Source of the DNA: Solirubrobacteraceae bacterium
GTDB taxonomy: Bacteria > Actinomycetota > Thermoleophilia > Solirubrobacterales > Solirubrobacteraceae
Length of the DNA stretch: 6,836 nt
Assembly (NCBI GenBank): GCA_030038955.1
Contig: JASHQV010000003.1
Span: 1-6,836 of the forward strand
Direction: 5' to 3'
In this document: piece by piece, positions 1 through 6,836 of the stretch
How the letters are laid out: each line of letters begins with the position of its first letter
How positions within the stretch are numbered: the first letter of the stretch is position 1
Translations under genes and position numbers: made by a program
The notes under the pieces: generated by a model
What the model was told of the DNA's origin: nothing
Databases searched by the model: none
Seen by the model: only the letters and a program-made list of their open reading frames with translations

Positions 1-131
1 CGGGTGAGGCCCGCGAACGCCGGGGCGCTGACGACGGCTTGGAAGTGGTGCCCGTCGCCGGTCACCTCGGCCTGCGCGCCCGGGATCCCGGCTTCGATCC
101 TGCGCTTCAGCTCATCTGGGGTGGCTGACAC
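1..131 (-). CDS. BolA/IbaG-family protein, N-terminal part only
   Basis: Reading leftwards from GTG at 131-129, the frame stays open to the window edge and gives 43 complete residues beginning MSATPDELKRRIEAGIPGA. This is followed by VTGDGHHFQAVV and PAFAGLTR. The helix, the DG.HF strand and the F.GL.R turn are the hallmark of the BolA/IbaG fold. BolA-like proteins partner monothiol glutaredoxins in Fe-S cluster trafficking, and some also bind DNA. Family members are about 75-100 residues, so roughly half is missing, including the usual C-terminal His. No Shine-Dalgarno precedes the GTG. A weak -10-like TACGCT (146-141 on this strand) would make the message leaderless. TTG at 137-135 is an in-frame alternative start. 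The divergent neighbour is an A-type Fe-S carrier, which supports a role in Fe-S metabolism. The family call is firm; the subfamily is not. Confidence 0.85.
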   Translation of the reverse strand, partial: MSATPDELKRRIEAGIPGAQAEVTGDGHHFQAVVSAPAFAGLT

Positions 132-165
132 TGTCAACAGAGCGTAGCTCACCGAAGGCCATGGC

Positions 166-171
166 TATACT
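166..171 (+). promoter_or_regulatory. Candidate -10 box for the Fe-S carrier gene (near-leaderless)
   Basis: TATACT differs from the sigma-70-type consensus TATAAT at one base and stands out in very GC-rich DNA. It ends 9 bases before the ATG at 181, so transcription would begin about at the start codon. There is no Shine-Dalgarno before that ATG, which fits a leaderless message, common in actinobacteria. I see no good -35 hexamer at the right distance. This is inferred from sequence only. Confidence 0.4.
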
Positions 172-180
172 GAATGAAGC

Positions 181-534
181 ATGATCACCTTGACCGACAA
201 GGGTGCCGAGAAGGTGCGTGAGTTCCTCGCCGCGCAGGCGGCGGTCGCAGACACCGCGGGGCTGCGCGTCGGCGTGCGTGGCGGCGGCTGCTCAGGCTTC
301 CAGTATGCGCTCGCGTTCGACGAGCAGCGCGACGGCGACAGCGTCTTCGAGGACAAGGGCATCCGCCTGCTGGTCGACACTCCCAGCCTCGCCTACGTGA
401 ACGGGTCCGTGATCGATTTCGTCGACGGGCTGCAGGGGGCCGGGTTCAAGGTGGACAACCCGAATGTGGTCGCGGCGTGCGGCTGCGGGTCCTCGTTCCG
501 CGTGGCGGACGAGCAGCAGGTCTCCGCCGTCTGA
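181..534 (+). CDS. erpA: A-type iron-sulfur cluster carrier (ErpA/IscA/SufA family)
   Basis: This 117-residue protein is a complete A-type carrier, which receives [Fe-S] clusters from a scaffold and delivers them to apo-enzymes in the cytoplasm. The three cluster-binding cysteines are present: Cys37 in GGGCSGFQY, and Cys100 and Cys102 in ACGCGSSF near the C-terminus. The length is about normal (105-120), with a short extra tail after SSFRV. ATG at 181 is the only sensible start, because the family always begins with a MI.LT..A motif, seen here as MITLTDKGAEKV. No Shine-Dalgarno is visible and a -10-like box lies just upstream, so a leaderless start is likely. It is divergent from a BolA-family gene, a known Fe-S trafficking partner. 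The family is certain. Choosing erpA rather than iscA or sufA is by general resemblance. Confidence 0.95.
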   Translation: MITLTDKGAEKVREFLAAQAAVADTAGLRVGVRGGGCSGFQYALAFDEQRDGDSVFEDKGIRLLVDTPSLAYVNGSVIDFVDGLQGAGFKVDNPNVVAACGCGSSFRVADEQQVSAV

Positions 535-635
535 GGCAGCTGTTTCCGCCGTCTTGGGACGAGCGCCGACGTCCGTCGTCTGACACTCAGGCCGCGGCGC
601 GGCTGGACAAACGGCCAGGGATCGCCGCGAGCATT

Positions 636-641
636 AAGGAG
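636..641 (+). promoter_or_regulatory. Shine-Dalgarno-like AAGGAG, oddly far from the next start
   Basis: AAGGAG is a strong ribosome-binding match but sits 29 bases before ATG 671, the best start of the hydrolase, and 22 before the out-of-frame ATG 664. At normal spacing the only start-like codon is CTG at 648-650, in a different frame. Either it is fortuitous, or repeat expansion in 647-790 has moved the start away from it. The gap 535-670 otherwise holds only a weak inverted repeat, GACGA at 558-562 with TCGTC at 576-580. Confidence 0.3.
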
Positions 642-670
642 CGGGCGCTGGTCGCGCCGACGCATGGACG

Positions 671-1789
671 ATGCCAGTCGCTCGACGCCGCCCGACGCAG
701 GTCGCCCCGCGCTGCCAGATGCAGGTCGCCCCGCACCGCCCGGTGCAGAACGCCCCACGCCGCCCGACGCAGATCGCCACAGGCCGTGTCCGCTACGTGC
801 TCGGGGCACTGCTCGCCGCGTCGCTCGTTGGCCTGACGCAGCCAGCGCTCGCAGCCGCATCGTCCAGCTCGACGCTCACCGGCAAGCTCCAGCTGGTCGG
901 GCCGTCCGACTTCGTCGTCCAGAGCCGCGGCAAGAGCAGGCGCGTGATCAGCGCGCTCGTATCGGCGGCCAATCGGCTCGCCGCCAAGGACTACGCGTAC
1001 GTGTGGGGTGGTGGCCACGCCCAGGCTGGAGTCGCCAGCATCGGCATCAAGGGGGGTCCCGGGTACAACGGCCGGCGCCGCGGGTTCGACTGCTCGGGCT
1101 CGGTCGCGGCGGTGCTCGCCGGCGCCAACCTGTGGCCGGCCGGCGCTTCGGTTCCCAGTGACGCCGGGATCATCTCCGAGCTGCGCTCGTGGCATCTGAT
1201 CGCGCGTGGGGCCGGACAGGGAACGGACGCGGTGACGCTCTACGACGACCCCGGCGTGCACATCTTCATGAGCGTCGGCGGACGCTTCTTCGGCACCTCG
1301 GCCGGAGCGGAGTCGGGCGACGCCAAGGGCGGCCCAGGCTGGCTCGACGGCCCGGCGCCCGACGCCTTCAGCCACCAGTACAAGCGCTACCACGTGCTCG
1401 CCTCGGTGCTCGGCGGGCGCGTCGCCGGCGAGAGCGTCGCGTTCCGCACCGGTGAGCTGCAGGCGCTCGTCTCGGAGTTCCAGGCGGGCGAGCCGATCTC
1501 GGTCCGCTACAAGCAGTCACCCTACGGCACGCTGTCGGCGACGGCGGTGAACTACCCCGGCGCTACCTCACTGACCGGCACGGTCTCGGCCGTCGCGTCG
1601 GATGGCAGCAGCGTGACCGTGCAGCCGTCGTCGGGGTCGCCGACGGTGACGATCGCGACCGGCTCGCTGCAGAGCCTGGTCGCCACCAGCACCGCCGTCG
1701 GCGAGGGCGTCGTCGTCAGCTACTCGAACGCGGACGGCGACTTGACGCTGCGCTCGATCCTGCCGGCCACGCCGGCGTCGTCCGGCTGA
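671..1789 (+). CDS. Secreted NlpC/P60-like cell-wall hydrolase
   Basis: This 372-residue exported protein is probably a cysteine peptidase acting on peptidoglycan. Residues 1-40 are Arg/Pro-rich octapeptide repeats. A hydrophobic signal segment follows at about 43-61 (VLGALLAASLVGLTQPALA), with likely cleavage after ALA. The catalytic domain spans about 95-245: YVWGGG near 110, catalytic Cys141 in GFDCSGSV, and probable catalytic His197 in GVHIFMSV. The usual PGDLVFF strand of NlpC/P60 is not obvious, so this is a divergent branch. From about 250 to 365 lies a Ser/Thr/Val-rich beta region with a TGTVSAVASDGSSVTV motif, reminiscent of DUF5666-like domains. ATG 671 is preferred because GC-rich third positions in this frame extend through the repeats. 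ATG 719, GTG 743 and GTG 797 are alternatives that would shorten the odd n-region. The fold call is good; the substrate is inferred. Confidence 0.83.
   Translation: MPVARRRPTQVAPRCQMQVAPHRPVQNAPRRPTQIATGRVRYVLGALLAASLVGLTQPALAAASSSSTLTGKLQLVGPSDFVVQSRGKSRRVISALVSAANRLAAKDYAYVWGGGHAQAGVASIGIKGGPGYNGRRRGFDCSGSVAAVLAGANLWPAGASVPSDAGIISELRSWHLIARGAGQGTDAVTLYDDPGVHIFMSVGGRFFGTSAGAESGDAKGGPGWLDGPAPDAFSHQYKRYHVLASVLGGRVAGESVAFRTGELQALVSEFQAGEPISVRYKQSPYGTLSATAVNYPGATSLTGTVSAVASDGSSVTVQPSSGSPTVTIATGSLQSLVATSTAVGEGVVVSYSNADGDLTLRSILPATPASSG
673..790 (+). repeat. 24-bp tandem repeat at the 5' end of the hydrolase gene
   Basis: Units of 24 bases start at 673, 697, 721 and 745, with a partial fifth at 769. 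The core is GCAGGTCGCCCCGC (697-710), seen again at 721-734 and with substitutions at 745 and 769. A weaker copy may lie at 647-672. In the hydrolase frame the units encode octapeptides such as RRPTQVAP, RCQMQVAP and HRPVQNAP. A unit that is a multiple of three, together with high GC at third positions in this frame only, supports translation. The other two forward frames are also periodic and open, which explains overlapping spurious ORFs. Confidence 0.8.
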
Positions 1790-1792
1790 TCC

Positions 1793-1806
1793 CGGATCGC
1801 GATCCG
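1793..1806. repeat. Perfect 14-bp palindrome at the leading edge of the array
   Basis: CGGATCGCGATCCG reads identically on both strands and starts three bases after the hydrolase stop codon. The same 14-mer recurs exactly at 1932-1945 inside unit 4 of the 38-bp array, and near-copies occur in the other units. It could be a protein-binding site or part of a transcription-ending structure. There is no T-run to make it a classical terminator. Confidence 0.6.
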
Positions 1807-2066
1807 CCCTGGTGGGGCGAGTCGCGGTCCTTCCTCTCGACCCGCCCTGGTGGGGCAAGTCGCGGTCCGTCCTCTCGATCCGCCCTGGTGGGGCAAGTCG
1901 CGGTCCGTCCTCTCGATCCGCCCTGGTGGGGCGGATCGCGATCCGTCCTGTCGACCCGCCCTGGTGGGGCGAATCGCGGTCCGTCCTGTCGACCCGCCCT
2001 GGTGGGGCAAATCGCGATCCGTCCTCTCGATCGGCCCTCAGAGGCGAATCGCAATTCTTCGTTCAT
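1801..2066. repeat. 38-bp tandem repeat array, six intact units plus one decayed
   Basis: Intact units start at exactly 38-base intervals: 1801, 1839, 1877, 1915, 1953 and 1991 (to 2028). A degenerate seventh starts at 2029 with one base lost and fades out near 2061. Each unit opens with GAYCCGCCCTGGTGGGGC and continues with RRRTCGCGRTCC, then KTCCTSTC. Units 2 and 3 differ at a single base; variation elsewhere is confined to a few columns (offsets 3, 19-21, 27, 31 and 36). Two inverted repeats lie in each unit: GCCC-TGGTG-GGGC (6-bp stem in unit 4, 4-5 bp in others) and the more or less palindromic GGATCGCGATCC. No unique spacers separate the units, so it is not a CRISPR. A unit of 38 is not a multiple of three, arguing against a coding repeat. 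Function is unknown; possibilities are a transcription terminator cluster, protein-binding array or structured RNA. Confidence 0.95.
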
Positions 2067-2106
2067 TTGTCGGCGTGCATTGAGTGTCGCGGGAGGAACG
2101 CCGAAC

Positions 2107-2136
2107 ATGAATCAAGGCCGGGGGACGTGTAGGTAA
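2107..2136 (+). other. Possible 9-residue leader ORF ahead of the kinase operon
   Basis: ATG at 2107 follows GGGAGGAA (2091-2098, spacing 8-10 bases) and encodes MNQGRGTCR before TAA at 2134-2136. It ends 37 bases before the kinase GTG. The Shine-Dalgarno is better than the one before that GTG, so a translated leader peptide or a decayed start is possible. Nine codons are too few to show coding bias, so this may be chance. Confidence 0.15.
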
Positions 2137-2173
2137 GCCATTTGAGCTTTGGCATGCGACCGTCGAACGGGCT

Positions 2174-3950
<1,777 letters not shown>

Positions 3951-3964
<14 letters not shown>

Positions 3965-4427
3965 CTACGGCGCGACGCCGATCACGATCCTGATGGCCGA
4001 CGATGACGAAGAGGACTGCGAGCTGACCCAGGACGCGCTGGCGGCCTCGCACCTGGTCAACCCGATCCGGTTCGTCAGCGATGGGCAGGAGCTGCTGGAC
4101 TATCTCCGCCGCGAGGGCCCCTATCGTGACGGCGCCCGTCCGGCGCCGCGGCCCGGCATCATCCTGCTCGATCTGAACATGCCGAAGAAGGACGGCCGCG
4201 AGGCGCTCGCCGAGATCAAGGCGGACGAGTCGCTGCGTCAGATCCCCGTGGTCGTGCTGACCACCTCCCGCGACGAGCAGGACGTGCTGCGTACCTACGA
4301 CCTCGGCGTCAACTCGTTCATCTCCAAGCCGGTGACGTTCGGCTCGCTCGTCGAGGTGATGGGCGCCTGGACGCGCTACTGGTTCGAGATCGTCGATCTA
4401 CCGAGACGAGGTGCCGCATATGGCTGA
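3951..4427 (+). CDS. Single-domain Rcp1-like response regulator
   Basis: This 158-residue protein is a lone receiver domain with no output domain. The acidic pocket is Asp17-Asp19 (MADDDEEDCEL), the phospho-acceptor is Asp74 in ILLDLNMPKKDG, the Thr switch is in VVLTTS (104-105), and the conserved Lys is Lys126 in FISKPV. The insertion LLDYLRREGPYRDGARPAPRPG and the ending MGAWTRYWFEIVDLP are typical of Rcp1-type regulators, which pair with phytochrome-like kinases. The start is well set: AAGGAG at 3938-3943 lies 7 bases before ATG 3951. It overlaps the kinase by 14 bases and the next gene by 8, so translation is probably coupled. The cognate kinase is almost certainly the upstream gene. Without an output domain, it may act by protein contact, as a phosphate shuttle or as a phosphate sink. 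That last point is inference. Confidence 0.95.
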
Positions 4428-6531
4428 GAGCTGCCGCGTGCTGCTGGTCGAGGACGACGAGGACGACTTCCTGATCACGCGCGACCTGCTGGCCGCGCAG
4501 AGCCGGATGCTGTTCGAGCTCGACTGGTCGCCCGACTACGAGGCTGGGCTGGTGGAGATCAGGCGCCGCCTGCACGACGTCTATCTGATCGACTACCGAC
4601 TCGGCCGGCACACCGGGCTCGACCTCGTGCGCGAAGGGTTCGGGTCAGGGCCGCGGGCGCCGGTGATCCTGCTGACCGGACAGGGAGACTACGAGATCGA
4701 CCTCGAGGCCACCGCCCTCGGCGTGACCGATTACGTGGTCAAGCAGGGACTCGACTCCGCGGGACTCGAGCGGGCGATCCGCTACGCGACGTCGCACAGC
4801 CGCGCGCTGACCGACCTCGCCCGCACGCAGGAGCGCTATGCATTGGCCACGCGAGCCGCCAACGACGGCATCTGGGACTGGGATCTGCTCACCGGCCGGA
4901 TCTATCTGTCGCATCGGTGGTACGCGATTCTCGGGCTCGAGGAGCCGGTCGACGACGCCGAGCCGGACAACTGGTTCGAGCTCGTCCATCCCGACGACCT
5001 GCTGCAGCTGAGAGCGGCGATCGACAGCCATCTCGCCGGTCGCACGCACCACCTCGAGTTCGAGTGCCGGATGCGCCATGTCGACGGCAGCTGGCTATGG
5101 GTGCTGTGTCGCGGTCTGGCGATCCGTGACGCCGACGAAACGCCGACCCGGATCGCCGGCTCGATCGCCGACATCACGCAGCAGCACGTCGCCGAGGAGC
5201 GGCTTCGCTACGACGCGCTTCACGACGCGCTGACGGGCCTGCCGAATCGGGCGCTGCTGGCCGACCGGCTCGATCAGATCCTGCGGCGCTCGATCCGCGA
5301 TCCCGCCGCCGGCTGCGCCGTGATGCTGATCGATCTCGACCGCTTCAAGCTCGTCAACGACAGCTTCAGCCACACGACCGGAGACCAGCTGCTGGTCGCG
5401 ATCGCCGCCCGCTTGAACGAAAGCCTCAGCCCCGGCGACACGATCGCCAGGCTCGGCGGCGACGAGTTCACGATCCTGCTCGACGGCATGACCTCGGGGG
5501 CTCAGGCGAACGCCAAGGCACAGGAGCTGTGTGATGCGTTCGAGCAGCCCTTCCACATCGCCGGTCAACGCCTGTTCGTGCGTGCCAGCATCGGCGTCTG
5601 CCTGACTCGCCCCGACCTGACCGCCGGCGAGCTGCTGCGCAACGTCGACATCGCGATGTACGACTCCAAGCAGCGCGGCGGCGGCACGCACGCGCTGTTC
5701 GACCAGACGATGCATCAACGCGTCGTCTCACGGATGACGCATGAGAGCGAGCTCCGCAAGGCGGTCGAGCGGTCATTGATCGCGGTCCACTACCAGCCGA
5801 TCGTGGATCTCAAGAGCGGGCGGCTGACGAGCCTCGAAGCGCTCGCCCGCTGGCCCGAGGGGTGGCCGAGCCTATCGCCGTCGGAGTTCATCCCGATCGC
5901 CGAGGAGTCCGGCCTGATCGTCGCGCTCGGCCAGCACGTGCTGCGCACCGCATTGGAGGCGCTCACCGCCTGGCAGGAGCTGGAGCTGGCACCGCCCGAT
6001 CTCTGCGTCAACGTCAACATCTCACGCGTGCAGCTCGACGACCCGGCGCTGCCCGAGCAGATCCTCGGCGCGCTCACCGACGCTGGCATCGCGCCCGAGC
6101 GGCTGCGTCTGGAGATCACCGAGAGCACGCTGATGCACGAGCCCGAGCGGATCAGCCGGATCGTCGCGGACGTCTGCGACCAGGGCGTCGGCCTCGAGCT
6201 CGACGACTTCGGGACCGGCTACTCGTCGCTGGTCGCGCTGCTCGACTTCCCCTTCCGAGCGCTGAAGATCGACCGTGGCTTCGTCAACCCGAGCGCGGAG
6301 GAGGACGACGTCAACCAGGCGATCGTCCGCTCGACGATCGCGCTCGCGCAGAGCCTCAACCTGCAGGTGACCGCCGAGGGAGTCGAGACGCCGGCCCAGC
6401 TCGACACGCTGCGGGGGCTCGGCTGTGATTGCGCCCAGGGACACCTGCTGTCGCCGCCGGTCAGCGAGCTTGACGTCGTCGCGCTGCTCGGCGAGACGTG
6501 GCTGCGGACGCCCGAGCACGAGCCACGGTAA
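4420..6531 (+). CDS. REC-PAS-GGDEF-EAL cyclic-di-GMP turnover protein
   Basis: This 703-residue cytoplasmic protein could make and degrade c-di-GMP (numbering from ATG 4420). REC spans about 5-125: Asp12/Asp13, phospho-acceptor Asp58 (YLIDYRLG), Thr86 and Lys108. PAS and its C-terminal motif lie at about 138-262 (ANDGIWDWDLLTG; VDGSWLWV). GGDEF spans about 265-425: metal Asp305, guanine-binding Asn313 and Asp322, and an intact GGDEF at 346-350. The inhibitory RxxD site reads SPGD (337-340), so the Arg is missing. EAL spans about 440-690: EAL at 473-475, Asn533, Glu565, DD at 595-596, Lys616, Glu653 and Gln673, all key residues present. Both activities therefore look possible; many such tandem proteins use only one. 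ATG 4420 is chosen because GAGG (4408-4411) lies 8 bases upstream; GTG 4411 would add three residues. It is the output of the kinase operon. Confidence 0.96.
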   Translation: MAESCRVLLVEDDEDDFLITRDLLAAQSRMLFELDWSPDYEAGLVEIRRRLHDVYLIDYRLGRHTGLDLVREGFGSGPRAPVILLTGQGDYEIDLEATALGVTDYVVKQGLDSAGLERAIRYATSHSRALTDLARTQERYALATRAANDGIWDWDLLTGRIYLSHRWYAILGLEEPVDDAEPDNWFELVHPDDLLQLRAAIDSHLAGRTHHLEFECRMRHVDGSWLWVLCRGLAIRDADETPTRIAGSIADITQQHVAEERLRYDALHDALTGLPNRALLADRLDQILRRSIRDPAAGCAVMLIDLDRFKLVNDSFSHTTGDQLLVAIAARLNESLSPGDTIARLGGDEFTILLDGMTSGAQANAKAQELCDAFEQPFHIAGQRLFVRASIGVCLTRPDLTAGELLRNVDIAMYDSKQRGGGTHALFDQTMHQRVVSRMTHESELRKAVERSLIAVHYQPIVDLKSGRLTSLEALARWPEGWPSLSPSEFIPIAEESGLIVALGQHVLRTALEALTAWQELELAPPDLCVNVNISRVQLDDPALPEQILGALTDAGIAPERLRLEITESTLMHEPERISRIVADVCDQGVGLELDDFGTGYSSLVALLDFPFRALKIDRGFVNPSAEEDDVNQAIVRSTIALAQSLNLQVTAEGVETPAQLDTLRGLGCDCAQGHLLSPPVSELDVVALLGETWLRTPEHEPR

Positions 6532-6556
6532 GGCTGCGAGCGCTCACGCCGCAGCC
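6532..6556. terminator. Hairpin between convergent genes, probable two-way terminator
   Basis: GGCTGCG (6532-6538) pairs with CGCAGCC (6550-6556). Inside it, after a bulged A, GCG (6540-6542) pairs with CGC (6547-6549), leaving the loop CTCA. The stem begins one base after the EAL-protein stop and covers the stop codon and last codons of the convergent gene, so it could end transcription from both sides. There is no T-run on either side, as is common for GC-rich actinobacterial hairpins, so rho-independent function is not assured. Confidence 0.5.
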
Positions 6557-6836
6557 GGTCCCCTGATGGCCACGATCGCGTCCATGCTGACCGCGGCGCC
6601 GCGCGCCAGCGAGACGACGTGCACGGGCACGCGCGCAGGCGGCTGGTCATCGAAGCGCTCGCCGAAGGCGCGATCTACAGCGGGCATGACCGCGCGGTCC
6701 GCGAAGTAAACGGTGATGCGGGCCGCGTCGACGAGCGCGGCGCCGCCGGCGCGGCAGACTGCGTCGAGGTTCTCGAGACACTGTCGTGCCTGCTCGTAGG
6801 GAGACGAATCACACAGCTCAACGCTGCGCGGGTCCA
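6544..6836 (-). CDS. RidA/YjgF/UK114-family protein, C-terminal part
   Basis: Reading from the right edge, 96 residues precede the TGA at 6546-6544, and no start lies in the family's expected place, so the 5' end is outside the window. About 30 residues are missing from a usual 125-130. Family signatures are EQARQCLENLDAVCRAGG, AARITVYFAD, and PARVPVHVVSLARGAAVSMDAI near the end. RidA proteins hydrolyse reactive enamines/imines such as 2-aminoacrylate from PLP enzymes. The Arg equivalent to E. coli RidA Arg105 is present (visible residue 68, PAR), but the position of E. coli Glu120 is Ser (VSMDAI). It may therefore belong to another Rid subfamily with a different substrate. It is convergent with the c-di-GMP gene, 12 bases apart, and shares its hairpin. 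No functional link to the operon is visible. Confidence 0.88.
   Translation of the reverse strand, partial: DPRSVELCDSSPYEQARQCLENLDAVCRAGGAALVDAARITVYFADRAVMPAVDRAFGERFDDQPPARVPVHVVSLARGAAVSMDAIVAIRGPAAA

Larger units (their letters stand above)
1790..2173. other. 384-base intergenic region between hydrolase and signalling operon
   Basis: No convincing gene lies here. The left two thirds (1793 to about 2061) is a 38-bp tandem array, described separately. The right third, from about 2062 to 2173, is noticeably less GC-rich than its surroundings (for example GTTCATTTGT at 2061-2070 and CATTTGAGCTTTGG at 2139-2152). It is the natural place for the signalling operon's promoter, but I cannot assign -35/-10 hexamers with confidence. 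It contains one minute ORF with a Shine-Dalgarno. ORFs running through the array in several frames arise because the 38-base unit has no stop in any of them. Confidence 0.7.

Noticed and set aside
671..720. Twin-arginine (Tat) signal in the hydrolase N-terminus (RRRPTQ)
   Set aside because: The arginines are about 35 residues from the hydrophobic segment and are not followed by the required hydrophobic residues; a Sec-type signal fits better.
477..1161. Alternative plus-strand ORFs over the 24-bp repeat (frames of ATG 664 and CTG 648)
   Set aside because: They are periodic only because the DNA is. Their codons often end in A or T within the repeat, whereas the hydrolase frame is GC-rich at third positions and leads into a signal peptide.
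587..1393. Long minus-strand ORF opposite the hydrolase
   Set aside because: It is a mirror of the GC-biased coding frame; its peptide is low-complexity Arg/Ala/Gly-rich with no domain, while the plus strand has a signal peptide and catalytic motifs.
1793..1821. Classical rho-independent terminator after the hydrolase
   Set aside because: Inverted repeats are present but no T-run follows. Termination here is possible but cannot be claimed from the sequence.
1801..2066. CRISPR array
   Set aside because: The whole 38-base unit is repeated with only scattered substitutions. There are no unique spacers of constant length between conserved repeats, and no cas gene is present.
1716..2136. Repeat-containing proteins on both strands through the 38-bp array
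   Set aside because: The unit has no stop in several frames, so open frames appear on both strands automatically. A 38-base period shifts frame every unit, which is not how coding repeats behave, and no frame shows the expected third-position GC bias or a convincing start.
2107..2173. N-terminal extension of the kinase by a frameshift from ATG 2107
   Set aside because: The kinase frame is open from 2111, but its codons there (GTA, GGT, CCA, TTT, CTT, CAT and so on) lack the GC-rich third positions of the real gene, so it looks non-coding.
2041..2173. c-di-GMP riboswitch ahead of the GGDEF-EAL operon
   Set aside because: I could not find the conserved core or paired stems of either known c-di-GMP riboswitch class in this short leader.

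Overview
The window is very GC-rich, with G or C at nearly every third codon position, and carries five complete genes plus two genes cut by the window edges. The codon bias, near-leaderless starts, a secreted NlpC/P60-like hydrolase with a C-terminal beta-rich repeat region, and a large PAS/GGDEF/EAL protein together suggest a high-GC actinobacterium. My best guess is class Thermoleophilia (Conexibacter/Solirubrobacter-like). This is inference from family resemblance, not a database match.

Region by region. (1) Positions 1-534 form a divergent iron-sulfur pair: the start of a BolA/IbaG-family gene runs left off the window, and a complete A-type Fe-S carrier (ErpA/IscA/SufA family) runs right. 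Only 49 bases separate their starts. (2) Positions 671-1789 encode an exported NlpC/P60-like cell-wall hydrolase. Its first codons lie in a 24-bp tandem repeat that encodes an Arg/Pro-rich octapeptide ahead of the signal peptide. (3) Positions 1790-2173 have no convincing gene. They hold a striking tandem array of six intact 38-bp units plus a decayed seventh, rich in inverted repeats, followed by a less GC-rich leader with a tiny Shine-Dalgarno-led ORF. (4) Positions 2174-6531 are a tightly overlapping three-gene signalling operon: a membrane sensor histidine kinase with an extracytoplasmic sensor domain, a single-domain Rcp1-like response regulator, and a REC-PAS-GGDEF-EAL protein with intact synthase and phosphodiesterase motifs. 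(5) Positions 6544-6836 hold the 3' part of a convergent RidA-family (YjgF/UK114) gene, separated from the operon by 12 bases and a strong hairpin.

How the genes may work together: the kinase probably phosphorylates one or both receiver domains and so sets cyclic-di-GMP turnover by the third protein, linking an external signal to c-di-GMP. The BolA and A-type carrier genes both belong to Fe-S cluster trafficking. The hydrolase and the Rid protein have no evident functional link to their neighbours.

The most unusual structure is the 38-bp array between the hydrolase and the signalling operon, with a second, unrelated-looking 24-bp array at the other end of the same hydrolase gene. I see no CRISPR array, tRNA, rRNA, insertion sequence or defence system.
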